In this document: positions 7,766-15,961 of the stretch, one piece after another | How positions within the stretch are numbered: the stretch's first letter is position 1 | How the letters are laid out: each line of letters starts with the position of its first letter | Assembly: GCF_004348685.1 (NCBI RefSeq) | Contig: NZ_SMKO01000006.1 | Coordinates: forward strand, 62,001 to 126,000 | Length of the DNA: 64,000 nt | From: Nonomuraea deserti | Lineage (GTDB): Bacteria > Actinomycetota > Actinomycetes > Streptosporangiales > Streptosporangiaceae | Direction: 5' to 3' | Translations under genes and position numbers: made by a program | Notes under the pieces: model-generated | Database searches by the model: none | What the model was told of the DNA's origin: nothing | What the model saw: the letters and a program-made list of their open reading frames with translations, nothing else

Positions 7766-8565
7766 ACGCCCTGCAGCTTGCCGCCGCCGACGGCATGACG
7801 ATCGCCAAGCGCAACGCCCTGAAGATCCGCAGAGCCCCCGACCTGCTGGGCGGTGTGATCATCCTCCCCATCGTGTTCGTGCTGCTCTTCACCTACGTCT
7901 TCGGCAGCATGATCAGCCTGCCCGGCATGTCGTACGCGGAATACCTGCTCCCCGGCATCTTCGTCATGACGATCACCTCGAGCGCGCAGATCACCGGCTA
8001 CACCTTGACGCAGGACCTGCAGAAGGGCATCTTCGACCGGTTCAGGACACTGCCGATGTCGCCCTCGGCGGTGCTCACCGGCCAGACCATCAGCGATGTC
8101 ATCATGAACGTGACCAGCATCGTCACGATGGCGCTCGTCGGGCTGCTCGCCGGGTGGCGCATCCACAGCTCGCTCTTCGAGGCCGCCCTCGGGTTCCTGA
8201 TGCTGCTGCTGTTCGCGTACGCCTTCTCCTGGGTGACGGCCACGGTCGCGCTGGCCCTGCGCACGCCCGAGGTCTTCAACAACGTCGCCACCATCATGTC
8301 GCTCCCGCTGGTCTTCCTGTCCAACGCCTTCGTCGACAGCGCGCGACTGCCCGGGCCGCTGAAGCCGATCGCCGAATGGAACCCGGTCTCCACACTTGTC
8401 CAGGCCGCACGCGAGCTGTTCGGGAACACCAGTCCGGCCATCCCCGTGCCCAGTGCCTGGCCGCTGCAGCATGCGGTGCCGGTGTCGCTGCTGTGGTCGG
8501 TACTGCTCCTGGTCGTGTTCGTGCCTCTGGCCACGCGGCTGTACAAGAGGGCCGTCAGTCAATGA
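7762..8565 (+). CDS. ABC-2-type permease, DrrB-like
   Basis: 267 residues with about six membrane helices (PDLLGGVIILPIVFVLLFTYVFG, YLLPGIFVMTITS, IVTMALVGLLAGW, LGFLMLLLFAYAF, VATIMSLPLVFLS, LLWSVLLLVVFVPLA). The NPVSTLVQAARELF motif near the end is characteristic of ABC-2/DrrB permeases. It is the last gene of the operon beginning at 5317 and forms the membrane half of the exporter with the preceding ATPase. Confidence 0.92.
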   Translation: MNALQLAAADGMTIAKRNALKIRRAPDLLGGVIILPIVFVLLFTYVFGSMISLPGMSYAEYLLPGIFVMTITSSAQITGYTLTQDLQKGIFDRFRTLPMSPSAVLTGQTISDVIMNVTSIVTMALVGLLAGWRIHSSLFEAALGFLMLLLFAYAFSWVTATVALALRTPEVFNNVATIMSLPLVFLSNAFVDSARLPGPLKPIAEWNPVSTLVQAARELFGNTSPAIPVPSAWPLQHAVPVSLLWSVLLLVVFVPLATRLYKRAVSQ

Positions 8566-8923
8566 ACCACCCGGCGGTCTCCGGTGAGAAGCGTGACAGA
8601 GCGGTGGAGCCGATCCGGGCGTCAATGGCTCCGGGAACCGGGCCTACCGAGGGGTGGCCGGTGCTCCCGCACCCCTCGGTGCGTCCCGCTCAGAGCCTCC
8701 GCACGTCCACGGAAGTCGATCCATCTGTTGTCATCCAGTGAAATTTTCACCTGCGCCGGCAGCGCGGCGTGGGCTCCGTGGCGGCGAAACTCCAGGCGGG
8801 AAGGTGTTTCGCCGGCCACGCCCAGCTCAGCAAGGCCGGCCCGCCTTGACGCCGGGTGAACGGTCGGATGTACTGCCCGGCAACGTACTCACCGAGTAGC
8901 CGGTACAGCTCCGCAAGGTGGAA
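8566..8923. other. Intergenic region after the exporter operon
   Basis: No gene supported. A palindrome GTGAAA-T-TTTCAC sits at 8738-8750. Minus-strand frames of about 60 codons exist but have no ribosome site or family resemblance. Confidence 0.45.
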
Positions 8924-8937
8924 TGTTAACGATAACA
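8924..8937. promoter_or_regulatory. LacI-type operator before the GH127 gene
   Basis: TGTTA-ACGA-TAACA, a perfect five-base inverted repeat, lies 27 bases before the glycosidase start. It has the AT-rich TGTTAnnnnTAACA form of LacI/GalR-family operators that control sugar-hydrolase genes in actinomycetes. The regulator is not encoded in this window. Confidence 0.65.
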
Positions 8938-8964
8938 CAACGTCTGGAAGCCAAGGGGTCCCGC

Positions 8965-11691
8965 ATGTCCTTGAGCCGTCGTCAGCTCCTTCAGGCCGCG
9001 GGTGCGACCGTCGCGCTCACGGCCGCCGGCCAGGTGGCCGGCGCGTCCCCCGCCCTGGCCGCACTCCCCTGGGCCAGAGCCGACATCGGCGTGTCGGCCT
9101 ACGCGTTCGACCTCGGCCAGGTGCGGCTGACCTCCGGCCGCCTGCTGGACAACCAGAACCGCACGCTGAACTACCTGCGCTTCGTCGATGTCGACCGGCT
9201 GCTGTACGTCTTCCGGGCCAACCACCGCCTGTCCACGAACGGCGCGGCGGCCAACGGGGGCTGGGACGCGCCGGGCTTCCCGTTCCGGTCCCACATGCAG
9301 GGCCATTTCCTGACGGCGTGGGCGCAGGCCTACGCCGTGCTCGGCGACACCGCCTGCCGGGACAAGGCCGACCACATGGTCGCCGAACTGGCCAGATGCC
9401 AGGCCAACAACGGCGCCGCCGGATTCGGCGCCGGCTACCTGTCCGGCTTTCCCGAGGCGGACATCACCGCCGTGGAGAACCGCACCCTGACCAACGGCAA
9501 CGTGCCCTACTACGCCATCCACAAGACCCTCGCCGGCCTGCTGGACGTGTGGCGGCTGATCGGCAACACGCAGGCCCGCACCGTGCTCCTCGCCCTGGCC
9601 GGATGGGTGGACACCCGCACGTCGCGGCTCGGCTCAAGCCAGATGCAGGCCATGCTCGGCACCGAGTTCGGCGGCATGAACGCCGTGCTGACGGACCTGT
9701 ACCAGATGACCGGCGACTCCCGCTGGCTGACCACGGCCCAGCGGTTCGACCACGCCGCCGTGTTCGACCCGCTGGCCGCCAACCAGGACCGCCTCAACGG
9801 GTTGCACGCCAACACCCAGGTGCCCAAGTGGATCGGGGCGGCGCGAGAGTACAAGGCGACCGGCACCACCCGTTACCGCGACATCGCCGCCAACGCCTGG
9901 TCCATCACCGTCGGCACGCACACGTACGCGAACGGCTCCAACAGCCAGGCCGAGCACTTCCGCGCCCCCAACGCGATCGCCGCCCACCTGACCAGGGACA
10001 CCGGCGAGGCCTGCAACACCTACAACATGCTCAAGCTGACCCGGGAGTTGTGGCTGCCGTCACCGACCCGGGCCGACTACTTCGACTACTACGAGAACGC
10101 CCTGCTCAACCACCTGATCGGGCAGCAGGATCCGGCCGACGCACACGGGCACGTCACCTACTTCACTCCCCTCAACCCGGGCGGGCGGCGGGGCGTCGGC
10201 CCGGCCTGGGGCGGCGGCACCTGGAGCACGGACTACGACTCCTTCTGGTGTTGCCAGGGCACCGGGATCGAGACCAACACCAAGCTGATGGACTCGATCT
10301 ACTTCCACAACGGCACCACCCTGTTCGTGAACCTGTTCGCGCCCTCCACACTCGAATGGAGCCAGCGCGGCATCACGGTCGCCCAGACCACCTCCTACCC
10401 GGCCGGCGACACCACGTCGCTGCGGGTCACGGGCGATGTGAGCGGGTCGTGGACGATGCGCATCCGCATCCCGGCCTGGACCCAGGGCGCGACCATCAGC
10501 GTCAACGGCGTGCAGCAGAACATCGCCACCACGCCGGGCACCTACGCCGACCTCACCCGATCGTGGAATTCGGGCGACACCGTCACCGTGCGGCTGCCCA
10601 TGCGGGTCATCATGGAGCCCGCCAACGACGACCCGAACGTGCAGGCCGTCACCTACGGCCCAGTCGTGTTGTCGGGCGACTACGGCAACACCGGCCTGTC
10701 GTCGGCCCCGGCCCTGACCGTCTCCTCGATCGCCCGGGCCGGCACCTCCTCCCTGGCCTTCACCGCCACCGCCAACGGGGCGGCGGTGCGGCTGGGGCCG
10801 TTCTACGACGCCCACGACCACAACTACGTCGTCTACTGGGACACCGGCGGTCAGGGCGGCGCCGGCGAGGCCACCTTCCGGCTGCTCAACGCGGCCAGCG
10901 GGCTGGCCCTCGGCATCCAGGACATGTCCACCGCCGACGGCGGCCTGGCCCTGCAGTGGACCGACAACGGAACCGCCGACCACGACTGGATCCCGGTCGT
11001 CGACGGCGGTGCCCTGCGGCTCCGCAACGCGCACAGCGGCAAGGTCCTCGGCGTCGAGAACATGTCCACCGCCGACAACGCCCGGGTGCTCCAGTGGGGC
11101 GACACCGGCACCGCCGACCACCGCTGGACAATCACGGACGCCGGCGACGGCTCCGTCAAGATCCGCAACGTCCACAGCTCCAAGCTGCTCGGGATCCAGA
11201 ACGGCTCGACCGCCAACGGCGCCCAGGCCGTCCAGGACTCCGACAACGGAAGCGCGGACAACCAGTGGCGGTTCCTGCCCAACGGCGCGCGGCGCATCCA
11301 GAACGTGGGCACCGGGATGGTGCTCGGCGTCAGCGACATGTCCACGGCCGACGGCGCGCTCGTCATCCAGTGGGGCGACACCGGCACCGCCGACCACCTG
11401 TGGACGGCGATCGTCGACACCGGCGGCTACCTGCGGCTGCGTAACTCCAACAGCCAGAAGGTGCTGGGCGTGGAGAACATGGGCACCGCCTCGGGGTCGC
11501 GTGCCGTGCAGTGGGCCGACAACGGCACCGCCGACCACCGCTGGCGGCTGCGCTACGGGTCGGCGGCCGCCTTCCGGATCCAGTGCGCCAACGGCGGCCG
11601 GGTCCTCGGCCTCGCCGGCACCTCCCAGGGCGCGCGGGTCGTGCTCGCCGACGACAACGGCACGAACACCAACCTCTGGAGGTTCCTGTGA
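8965..11691 (+). CDS. Secreted GH127-type beta-L-arabinofuranosidase with C-terminal ricin-type lectin domains
   Basis: 908 residues from ATG 8965 (AAGGGG upstream). The N-terminus MSLSRRQLLQAAG is a twin-arginine export signal. Residues about 45-600 match the DUF1680/GH127 family; the zinc site seen in characterised GH127 enzymes (Glu-x-Cys and Cys-Cys) appears as GEAC in DTGEACNTYNML and FWCCQG. The Cys pair includes the expected nucleophile. The last 270 residues hold two ricin-B/RICIN-like modules with repeats such as GLALGIQDMSTADGGLALQW and KVLGVENMSTADNARVLQW, which bind carbohydrate. It probably releases L-arabinose from plant polymers or glycoproteins outside the cell. Control by a sugar-responsive LacI regulator is likely. 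Confidence 0.9.
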   Translation: MSLSRRQLLQAAGATVALTAAGQVAGASPALAALPWARADIGVSAYAFDLGQVRLTSGRLLDNQNRTLNYLRFVDVDRLLYVFRANHRLSTNGAAANGGWDAPGFPFRSHMQGHFLTAWAQAYAVLGDTACRDKADHMVAELARCQANNGAAGFGAGYLSGFPEADITAVENRTLTNGNVPYYAIHKTLAGLLDVWRLIGNTQARTVLLALAGWVDTRTSRLGSSQMQAMLGTEFGGMNAVLTDLYQMTGDSRWLTTAQRFDHAAVFDPLAANQDRLNGLHANTQVPKWIGAAREYKATGTTRYRDIAANAWSITVGTHTYANGSNSQAEHFRAPNAIAAHLTRDTGEACNTYNMLKLTRELWLPSPTRADYFDYYENALLNHLIGQQDPADAHGHVTYFTPLNPGGRRGVGPAWGGGTWSTDYDSFWCCQGTGIETNTKLMDSIYFHNGTTLFVNLFAPSTLEWSQRGITVAQTTSYPAGDTTSLRVTGDVSGSWTMRIRIPAWTQGATISVNGVQQNIATTPGTYADLTRSWNSGDTVTVRLPMRVIMEPANDDPNVQAVTYGPVVLSGDYGNTGLSSAPALTVSSIARAGTSSLAFTATANGAAVRLGPFYDAHDHNYVVYWDTGGQGGAGEATFRLLNAASGLALGIQDMSTADGGLALQWTDNGTADHDWIPVVDGGALRLRNAHSGKVLGVENMSTADNARVLQWGDTGTADHRWTITDAGDGSVKIRNVHSSKLLGIQNGSTANGAQAVQDSDNGSADNQWRFLPNGARRIQNVGTGMVLGVSDMSTADGALVIQWGDTGTADHLWTAIVDTGGYLRLRNSNSQKVLGVENMGTASGSRAVQWADNGTADHRWRLRYGSAAAFRIQCANGGRVLGLAGTSQGARVVLADDNGTNTNLWRFL

Positions 11692-11796
11692 GCCTCCCCG
11701 GGCGCGACCGGCAGCCTGGGGCACGAGGTCCAGGACACCCCACTGCAATGCCGGTTGCGCGCGCCGAGAGGGACGGCCGACGAGAACCGCGCGTAC

Positions 11797-12023
11797 CTAT
11801 TCGAGGGCTGCGGTATTCCCCGGCGGCGCAGCGTCTTCCCTTCGGACGGCCCGCATGATCTGCCCGGGGGTGCAGTAGCCGCACCGGAAGGCGTCCTGCT
11901 CGTTGAACGCCCGCTGCACCGGATGCAGCTCACCGTCGTCCGAGTTAGGCCCTCGAAGGTGCGCCGGGACCACCCCGGCAACGCCTCCCCCTCTTCATCG
12001 TGAGGAACCGGCTCGTCAGACAT
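11797..12023 (-). pseudogene. Remnant of a xanthine-dehydrogenase-family [2Fe-2S] subunit
   Basis: Starts with a good ribosome site (AAGGAG) and ATG 12023, encoding MSDEPVPHDEEG and a twin-arginine-like SRRTF, as in periplasmic Fe-S subunits of the YagT/PaoA type. The sequence then jumps in another frame to DDGELHPVQRAFNEQDAFR and CGYCTPGQI, which is the second [2Fe-2S] cluster region. The whole plant-ferredoxin-like first domain is missing. A stop at 11797 and the GH127 gene cut it off before the C-terminus. The FAD and molybdenum subunits that normally follow are absent. Deletion plus frameshift means it is not functional. Confidence 0.8.
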
Positions 12024-12130
12024 GGTTCTCCTTGGGAGAACAGCCGGCAAGGCCGGTCGCAGGGACCGAACATGATCGGCGCTGGGGCACTTCCCGACCC
12101 GTGAGGATGGGATCACCCGTCCGCTGTGGG

Positions 12131-12844
12131 TCATATGGGCTGTCCGATCGGCCGGATGGTCAGGGTGTTGAGGTCGACGCCCGCCGGTTGGTCGAGGGCG
12201 AAGCAGATGGCCTCGGCGACGTGCTGGGGAGGCATGGCGAAGGAGGGTGCGCTGTCGCCTGGCCAGAAGGGGGTGTCGATCATGCCGGGGTTGACGAGGG
12301 TGACGCCGATGCCACGGGTTGTGGCGTACATCCGCAGGTTCTCGGCGAGTCCGGTGACTGCCCACTTGGTGGCCGAGTAGAGGTTGGCGGGGCTGTTCTT
12401 CAGCCCGGCGACGCTGCCGATGAGCACCAGCCGCCCGCCGGTGGCCTCGAGGTGGGGCAGGGTGGCCTTGGCCAGCAGGGCGGGGCCGAGGACGTTGGTG
12501 AGGACCATGGGCGGCCACAGCGTCGGGTCGCCGTCGCTGAGGGTCGCGCCTGCGGTGCGCTGGTAGTCGCTGGAGACGAATCCGGCGTTGGCGACCGCGG
12601 CGTGCAGGGCGCCGAAGTGCTCCACGGTGCGGGTCACGGCGGATCGGGTGGCCGGCCAGTCGGCCGCGTCGGCGATGAGGCCGAGCAGCCGGTCGGGGTG
12701 GCCGGCCTCCTCGAGGAAGGCCTTGAGCCTGGTCTCGTTGCGGCCGGTGACGGCCACGCGGTGGCCGCGGTCGAGCAGCAACCGCGCGGTGTGGGCGCCG
12801 ATGCCGCTGGTCGCGCCGGTGATCAGTACGGTCTTGCTGGTCAT
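12131..12844 (-). CDS. Short-chain dehydrogenase/reductase (SDR)
   Basis: 237 residues. Classical SDR layout: cofactor motif TGATSGIG at residues 8-15, an NAG motif (VANAGF) near 87, catalytic Ser in LIGSVAGL near 144, and YSATK (Tyr/Lys pair) near 157. NAD(P)-dependent oxidation or reduction of an alcohol or ketone; substrate unknown. It overlaps the upstream membrane-protein gene by four bases (ATGA), so the two form an operon facing a TetR gene with matching operators. Confidence 0.9.
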   Translation of the reverse strand: MTSKTVLITGATSGIGAHTARLLLDRGHRVAVTGRNETRLKAFLEEAGHPDRLLGLIADAADWPATRSAVTRTVEHFGALHAAVANAGFVSSDYQRTAGATLSDGDPTLWPPMVLTNVLGPALLAKATLPHLEATGGRLVLIGSVAGLKNSPANLYSATKWAVTGLAENLRMYATTRGIGVTLVNPGMIDTPFWPGDSAPSFAMPPQHVAEAICFALDQPAGVDLNTLTIRPIGQPI

Positions 12845-13272
12845 GGTCGTGCTCCCAGGTGCTGGAGGTGATCGGTGGGGGTGTCTTTCCGCGTGCGGAC
12901 GAAACCGGCGTGCGTGGGTGGCGCGGGCTCGCTTAGGTGGTCCGCGTGCGTGCGTGATCCGGTATGCGTGGGTGGCGCGGGCTCGCTCAGGTGGTCCGCG
13001 TGCGTGCGTGATCCGGTATGCGTGGGTGGCGCGGGCTCGCTCAGGTGGTCCGCGTGCGTGCGTGATCCGGTATGCGCGGGTGGTGCGGGCTCGCCTACGT
13101 GGTCCGCGTACGTGGGTGATCTGGCGCGCGTGGGTGCGGCGGCGATGGCGGTCGCGGCCAGGCCCATGCGCCGGCGCAGTAGCGCCAGGGCCCCGGAGAA
13201 GGTGCGCGCGACGAGGATGCCGATCAGCAGGACGGTCACCAGGAACCTGCCGCGTCGCGTCGTCTGAGTCAT
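12841..13272 (-). CDS. Small membrane protein with four 18-residue repeats
   Basis: 143 residues from ATG 13272. A basic start (MTQTTRRGR) leads into one membrane helix (FLVTVLLIGILVARTFSGALAL). The remainder is hydrophilic and dominated by four copies of an 18-residue repeat, SRTHADHLSEPAPPTHTG, the first copy diverged. The tail is rich in His, Pro and acidic residues, so metal binding is conceivable but unproven. I recognise no family. It overlaps the SDR gene by ATGA, and its promoter carries an operator identical in form to that of the facing TetR gene. Confidence 0.7.
   Translation of the reverse strand: MTQTTRRGRFLVTVLLIGILVARTFSGALALLRRRMGLAATAIAAAPTRARSPTYADHVGEPAPPAHTGSRTHADHLSEPAPPTHTGSRTHADHLSEPAPPTHTGSRTHADHLSEPAPPTHAGFVRTRKDTPTDHLQHLGARP
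12912..13127. repeat. 54-base tandem repeat, four copies
   Basis: Four head-to-tail units of 54 bases lie at 12912, 12966, 13020 and 13074. The middle copies are nearly identical and the last has diverged. The period is a multiple of three, so the frame of the membrane-protein gene is kept and each unit adds 18 residues. Confidence 0.85.
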
Positions 13273-13281
13273 GGACAACTC

Positions 13282-13349
13282 CAACACTCGTGTTGCTGAT
13301 GCCGCGTCAACCCTAGCTCGACCCGGATCCAACTGCAACGTTGGTGTTG
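13282..13349. promoter_or_regulatory. Paired TetR operators
   Basis: CAACACTCGTGTTG (13282-13295, perfect arms CAACAC/GTGTTG) and CAACGTTGGTGTTG (13336-13349) share CAAC.....GTGTTG. The first sits before the membrane-protein/SDR operon and the second directly upstream of the TetR -10 element. Both promoters should therefore be repressed together. Confidence 0.75.
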
Positions 13350-13364
13350 GCTAGGATGGGCCGC

Positions 13365-14000
13365 ATGGCATGGGATGTTGAGGGAACGAAGCGTCGCATC
13401 TACGAGGCGGCGCTCTCCGAGTTCGCCGAGCACGGCCCCGACGGGACGACCGTCGACCGGATCGCGAAGCGTGCTCAGATCAACCGTGAACGCGTCTACA
13501 ACTACTACGGCGACAAGTCCAAGCTGTTCTCAGCGGTGATCCGCAGCGAGCTGGACAAGATCGCCGCCGCCGTACCGCTGGTCATCACCTGCGCTGCGGA
13601 CGTCGGCGAGTTCGCCGGCCGCACGTTCGACTACCAGCGGGCTCATCCCGACCTGGCGCGGCTGGTGTTGTGGGAAGGGCTGTCGGACACCGGCAGCGTC
13701 TCGGACGAGATCGTGCGCACCGAGCTCTACGCCGGCAAGGCCAAGGCCGTGGCAGCGGCACAACAGGCCGCGCTGATCGACGACACCCTCGACCCCGCCC
13801 ACCTGATCTTCCTGGTCATCGCCCTGTCGAGCTACTGGTCCGCGGCCCCGCAGATCGCCAGGATGTTGTCCGGCAGCGACGTCCGGGACAGCGCCGAAGC
13901 CGCCCACCGCCGTGCCGCCGTGGTCCACGCCGCCCGGCAGATCGCCGCGCCCCGCCGCGCAGGCACTCGCCACCCCGACGGCACCACCACGACCGGCTAG
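13365..14000 (+). CDS. TetR-family regulator
   Basis: 211 residues from ATG 13365. TAGGAT (13352-13357) plus seven bases precedes the ATG, so the mRNA is probably leaderless; an upstream ATG at 13356 overlaps that element. Residues 9-55 form the helix-turn-helix (KRRIYEAALSEFAEHGPDGTTVDRIAKRAQINRERVYNYYGDKSKLF). The C-terminal domain resembles the TetR_C_33-type group. Two matching operators in the divergent spacer indicate control of itself and of the facing SDR operon. Confidence 0.9.
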   Translation: MAWDVEGTKRRIYEAALSEFAEHGPDGTTVDRIAKRAQINRERVYNYYGDKSKLFSAVIRSELDKIAAAVPLVITCAADVGEFAGRTFDYQRAHPDLARLVLWEGLSDTGSVSDEIVRTELYAGKAKAVAAAQQAALIDDTLDPAHLIFLVIALSSYWSAAPQIARMLSGSDVRDSAEAAHRRAAVVHAARQIAAPRRAGTRHPDGTTTTG

Positions 14001-14037
14001 TCCCGACCAGCGAACCACCAGCGAGGAACGGACCGAC

Positions 14038-14354
14038 GTGACCGCATGGGAAACGCGATCGCGCCTTCCGCTTTTCGACAGCCTTGACGGTCGCGGCATG
14101 ATGGGCGGCGCGATCGAGGTTCAGGCCGGTCCGACCGCGCGCCTGGGGATCCCCGGTCCTGCCATGACGCGGCTGATCGATGCCGCGCAGAGTCCTATGA
14201 GCCCGGTCTCGCCGCCGCCGAGCCGGGGTTGACGCTGCGTGAGCTCCGGAAAGCGATGGCGCCGCACTTCCGCAAGATCGACGCGTGGAGCCCGCACACA
14301 CGGCGAAAGGACTTGGCGAGGTTTCCCCCAGTGATGACCACTCGTCTCCGGTGA
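14038..14354 (+). pseudogene. Degenerate open reading frame after TetR
   Basis: GTG 14038 has an upstream GAGGAA and opens a frame (VTAWETRSRLPLFDSLDGRG) that stops near 14230. From about 14196 an overlapping frame continues plausibly as SYEPGLAAAEPGLTLRELRK through HFRKIDAWSPHTRRKDLARF to a stop at 14354. The protein-like composition of both parts suggests one frameshifted gene. The middle (IEVQAGPTARLGIPGPAMTRL) faintly resembles the C-terminal domain of ketopantoate reductases. I do not claim a function. Confidence 0.4.
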
Positions 14355-14634
14355 CCTGGTCCCGTGTCGGCGACCGGCTCGGTCTTTTGACCGAGTGCGC
14401 CCACATTCTCTGCGACGCCTTCAGAACGTTACCGACGACACCCCCAAACCAGCAGGTCAGACGTTGTGCTGCCGGACCATGCCCATGCCGTTACCTATCT
14501 GAGATCTTCTCTTCTGTGCCTGTCTCGCCCCCTGTCCAGTCGAACGCCTGGCCGAGGCAGCAACAGAAAGGCTCGCTCATGCGGGGGAACACCGCCCGCC
14601 GTCCACGGCGAACCGAGATAAGGAGCACCACCTC

Positions 14635-14937
14635 GTGCGACACATCACCAGAGCGGCCCTCACCGCCCTCACCCTCACCGGCGCCTTCCTCTCAGCACCT
14701 CCAGCCACCGCCGCCGCGCCGGCGGGCAACGCCCCCTCGTGCGTGGCCGTCTGGCAGACCACGGGCTCCATCACCAAGAAGGGCTACGCCCGCAACGACT
14801 GCGATCACCGACTACGACTGAAGATCAAATGGGCGCGCGGCACCGACGGCGCCTGCCACACCGTCGACCCGGGACACACCATCTACTCCCAGGTCGCTCG
14901 AGGCCCTCGCACCTTCGACGGAGCCGACACCTGCTGA
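14635..14937 (+). CDS. Secreted protein of the alpha-amylase-inhibitor (tendamistat) type
   Basis: 100 residues from GTG 14635 with AAGGAG upstream. A Sec signal peptide ends near residue 27 (PPATAAA). The mature part begins APSCV and has four cysteines. The second-to-third Cys spacing of 18 residues equals tendamistat (Cys27-Cys45), and the third-to-fourth spacing is 26 against 28. The tendamistat start PSCV and a C-x2-V-x-PG stretch (CHTVDPG) also match. The amylase-binding Trp-Arg-Tyr triad is absent from the first loop, so it may inhibit another enzyme or none. It stands alone, followed by a strong hairpin. Confidence 0.7.
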   Translation: MRHITRAALTALTLTGAFLSAPPATAAAPAGNAPSCVAVWQTTGSITKKGYARNDCDHRLRLKIKWARGTDGACHTVDPGHTIYSQVARGPRTFDGADTC

Positions 14938-14955
14938 CCGCCACACACAGAATGG

Positions 14956-14992
14956 GGCCCGCCGCGCACCTCCGGAAGGCACGCGGCGGGCC
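14956..14992 (+). terminator. Hairpin after the amylase-inhibitor-like gene
   Basis: GGCCCGCCGCG (14956-14966) pairs perfectly with CGCGGCGGGCC (14982-14992) over a 15-base loop, 19 bases after the stop. There is no T-run, as is usual in actinobacteria. Confidence 0.7.
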
Positions 14993-14998
14993 ACCCGC

Positions 14999-15060
14999 AC
15001 GATTCGCACGATTCGCACGACCCGCAGACCCGCACGATTCCCACGACCCGCAGAACCCGC
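14999..15060. repeat. Short degenerate tandem repeat
   Basis: About six units of a 9-10-base motif alternating CACGATTCG and CACGACCCG lie just after the terminator hairpin. No coding role is visible. Confidence 0.55.
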
Positions 15061-15135
15061 AGGCCTCGGGGCGGATCGGCAAGGCCGCGCTCATGCGGAT
15101 GGGCACCGGGCGGCACGATCCCCTACCCGGGCTCC

Positions 15136-15510
15136 TCACGGAGGGCCGGAGCCGGTGCGGACGTTGCGCGTCCCGCGTTCCCGCCGCTCCGGCCCTCCGT
15201 GGGGGGCGACGATCACGTTGGGCAGCCTGAAGGGGGTTGCGCGGGCGCCAGTCGCGCTGTTTCGCGGGCTCCTCCTCCAGGTCGTCCAGTGCCGCGCCGG
15301 CGATCCATCCCTCGGTGAGCGCCTGGTGGAGCGCCGCGTCCTCCAGGATCGGGCCGCGACCGGTGTTGATGAGGATGGCGGTCGGCTTCATCCTGCGGAG
15401 CGTCGTACGGTCGAAGGTGTGGTGTGTCTCCGGGGTGAGCGGCGCCTGGATCACGAGGCAGTCGGCGCCTTCCACGAGCTGGTCGAAGGACACCGGCCGC
15501 ACCGCTTCGT
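15136..15510 (-). pseudogene. Remnant of a D-isomer-specific 2-hydroxyacid dehydrogenase
   Basis: On the minus strand 15510-15230 encodes FDQLVEGADCLVIQAPLTPE, THHTFDRTTLRRMKPTAILI and NTGRGPILEDAALHQALTEG, the NAD-binding half of a PGDH/2-hydroxyacid dehydrogenase. After NPL a frameshift near 15226 continues as RLPNVIVAPH, including the His expected late in the domain, to a stop at 15136. The first two-thirds of the protein, including its glycine-rich motif, is missing. The 3' end lies inside one arm of a 54-base inverted repeat. Confidence 0.8.
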
Positions 15511-15825
15511 GATCGCCGTGGCGGTGGGGCTGCCCGCGCTGGCGACCGCGGCGGCGCTGATCACCCGTACCAGGCCGGCGCTCGCCCGCCGGCCCCTGTG
15601 AACACCGGTCCCCGGCTGCTCGCCACCACCGGGGCGGCGTGGTCGGGGCCTCCGCCTTGACGTGATCAACGGTGTCGGCCCGGGGTGACGCGACCAACCG
15701 TCACCCCGGGCCGGTCCTTGCGCGGTCCACGGTTCCTTCCGTGCCGGGCGCTCCGGTGCGGCGGGCCGGTAGGAGGGCCGGAGCGGCGGGAACGCGGGAC
15801 GCGCAACGTCCGCACCGGCTCCGGC
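15145..15825. repeat. 681-base segment bounded by a perfect 54-base inverted repeat
   Basis: Bases 15145-15198 are the exact reverse complement of 15772-15825, 54 of 54 positions. The segment between holds the 2-hydroxyacid dehydrogenase remnant and no transposase. The left arm is also the 3' end of that remnant's reading frame, so the right arm may be a displaced copy of it. Possible origins are a small non-autonomous element or an inverted duplication left by rearrangement. Confidence 0.85.
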
Positions 15826-15915
15826 TCCGGCGCCGGTCACGCCGTCACGAACCGGCAACACCTCCGCCCTCTGGCGATCATCCCCCATTCAGTCTTCCTT
15901 AACATCCAACGTGGG

Positions 15916-15929
15916 ACGTAGGATGTCCT
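15916..15929 (+). promoter_or_regulatory. GntR operator before the sialidase gene
   Basis: ACGTAGGATGTCCT lies 32 bases before the sialidase start. It shares its left arm ACGTAGGA and the TCCT of its right arm with the perfect palindrome at 18567-18584 near the GntR gene. Confidence 0.65.
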
Positions 15930-15961
15930 CTCAAACTTCTGCTGCCAGGAAGGGCGAAGAC

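Noticed and set aside
8622-8938. Small minus-strand genes between the exporter and the GH127 gene
   Set aside because: Frames of about 65 codons overlap each other, have no ribosome site and show no family pattern.
12912-13127. CRISPR array
   Set aside because: The 54-base units are contiguous without spacers and lie in frame in a coding sequence.
15145-15825. Insertion sequence
   Set aside because: Arms are perfect, but no transposase frame or visible target duplication was found; the content is a dehydrogenase fragment.
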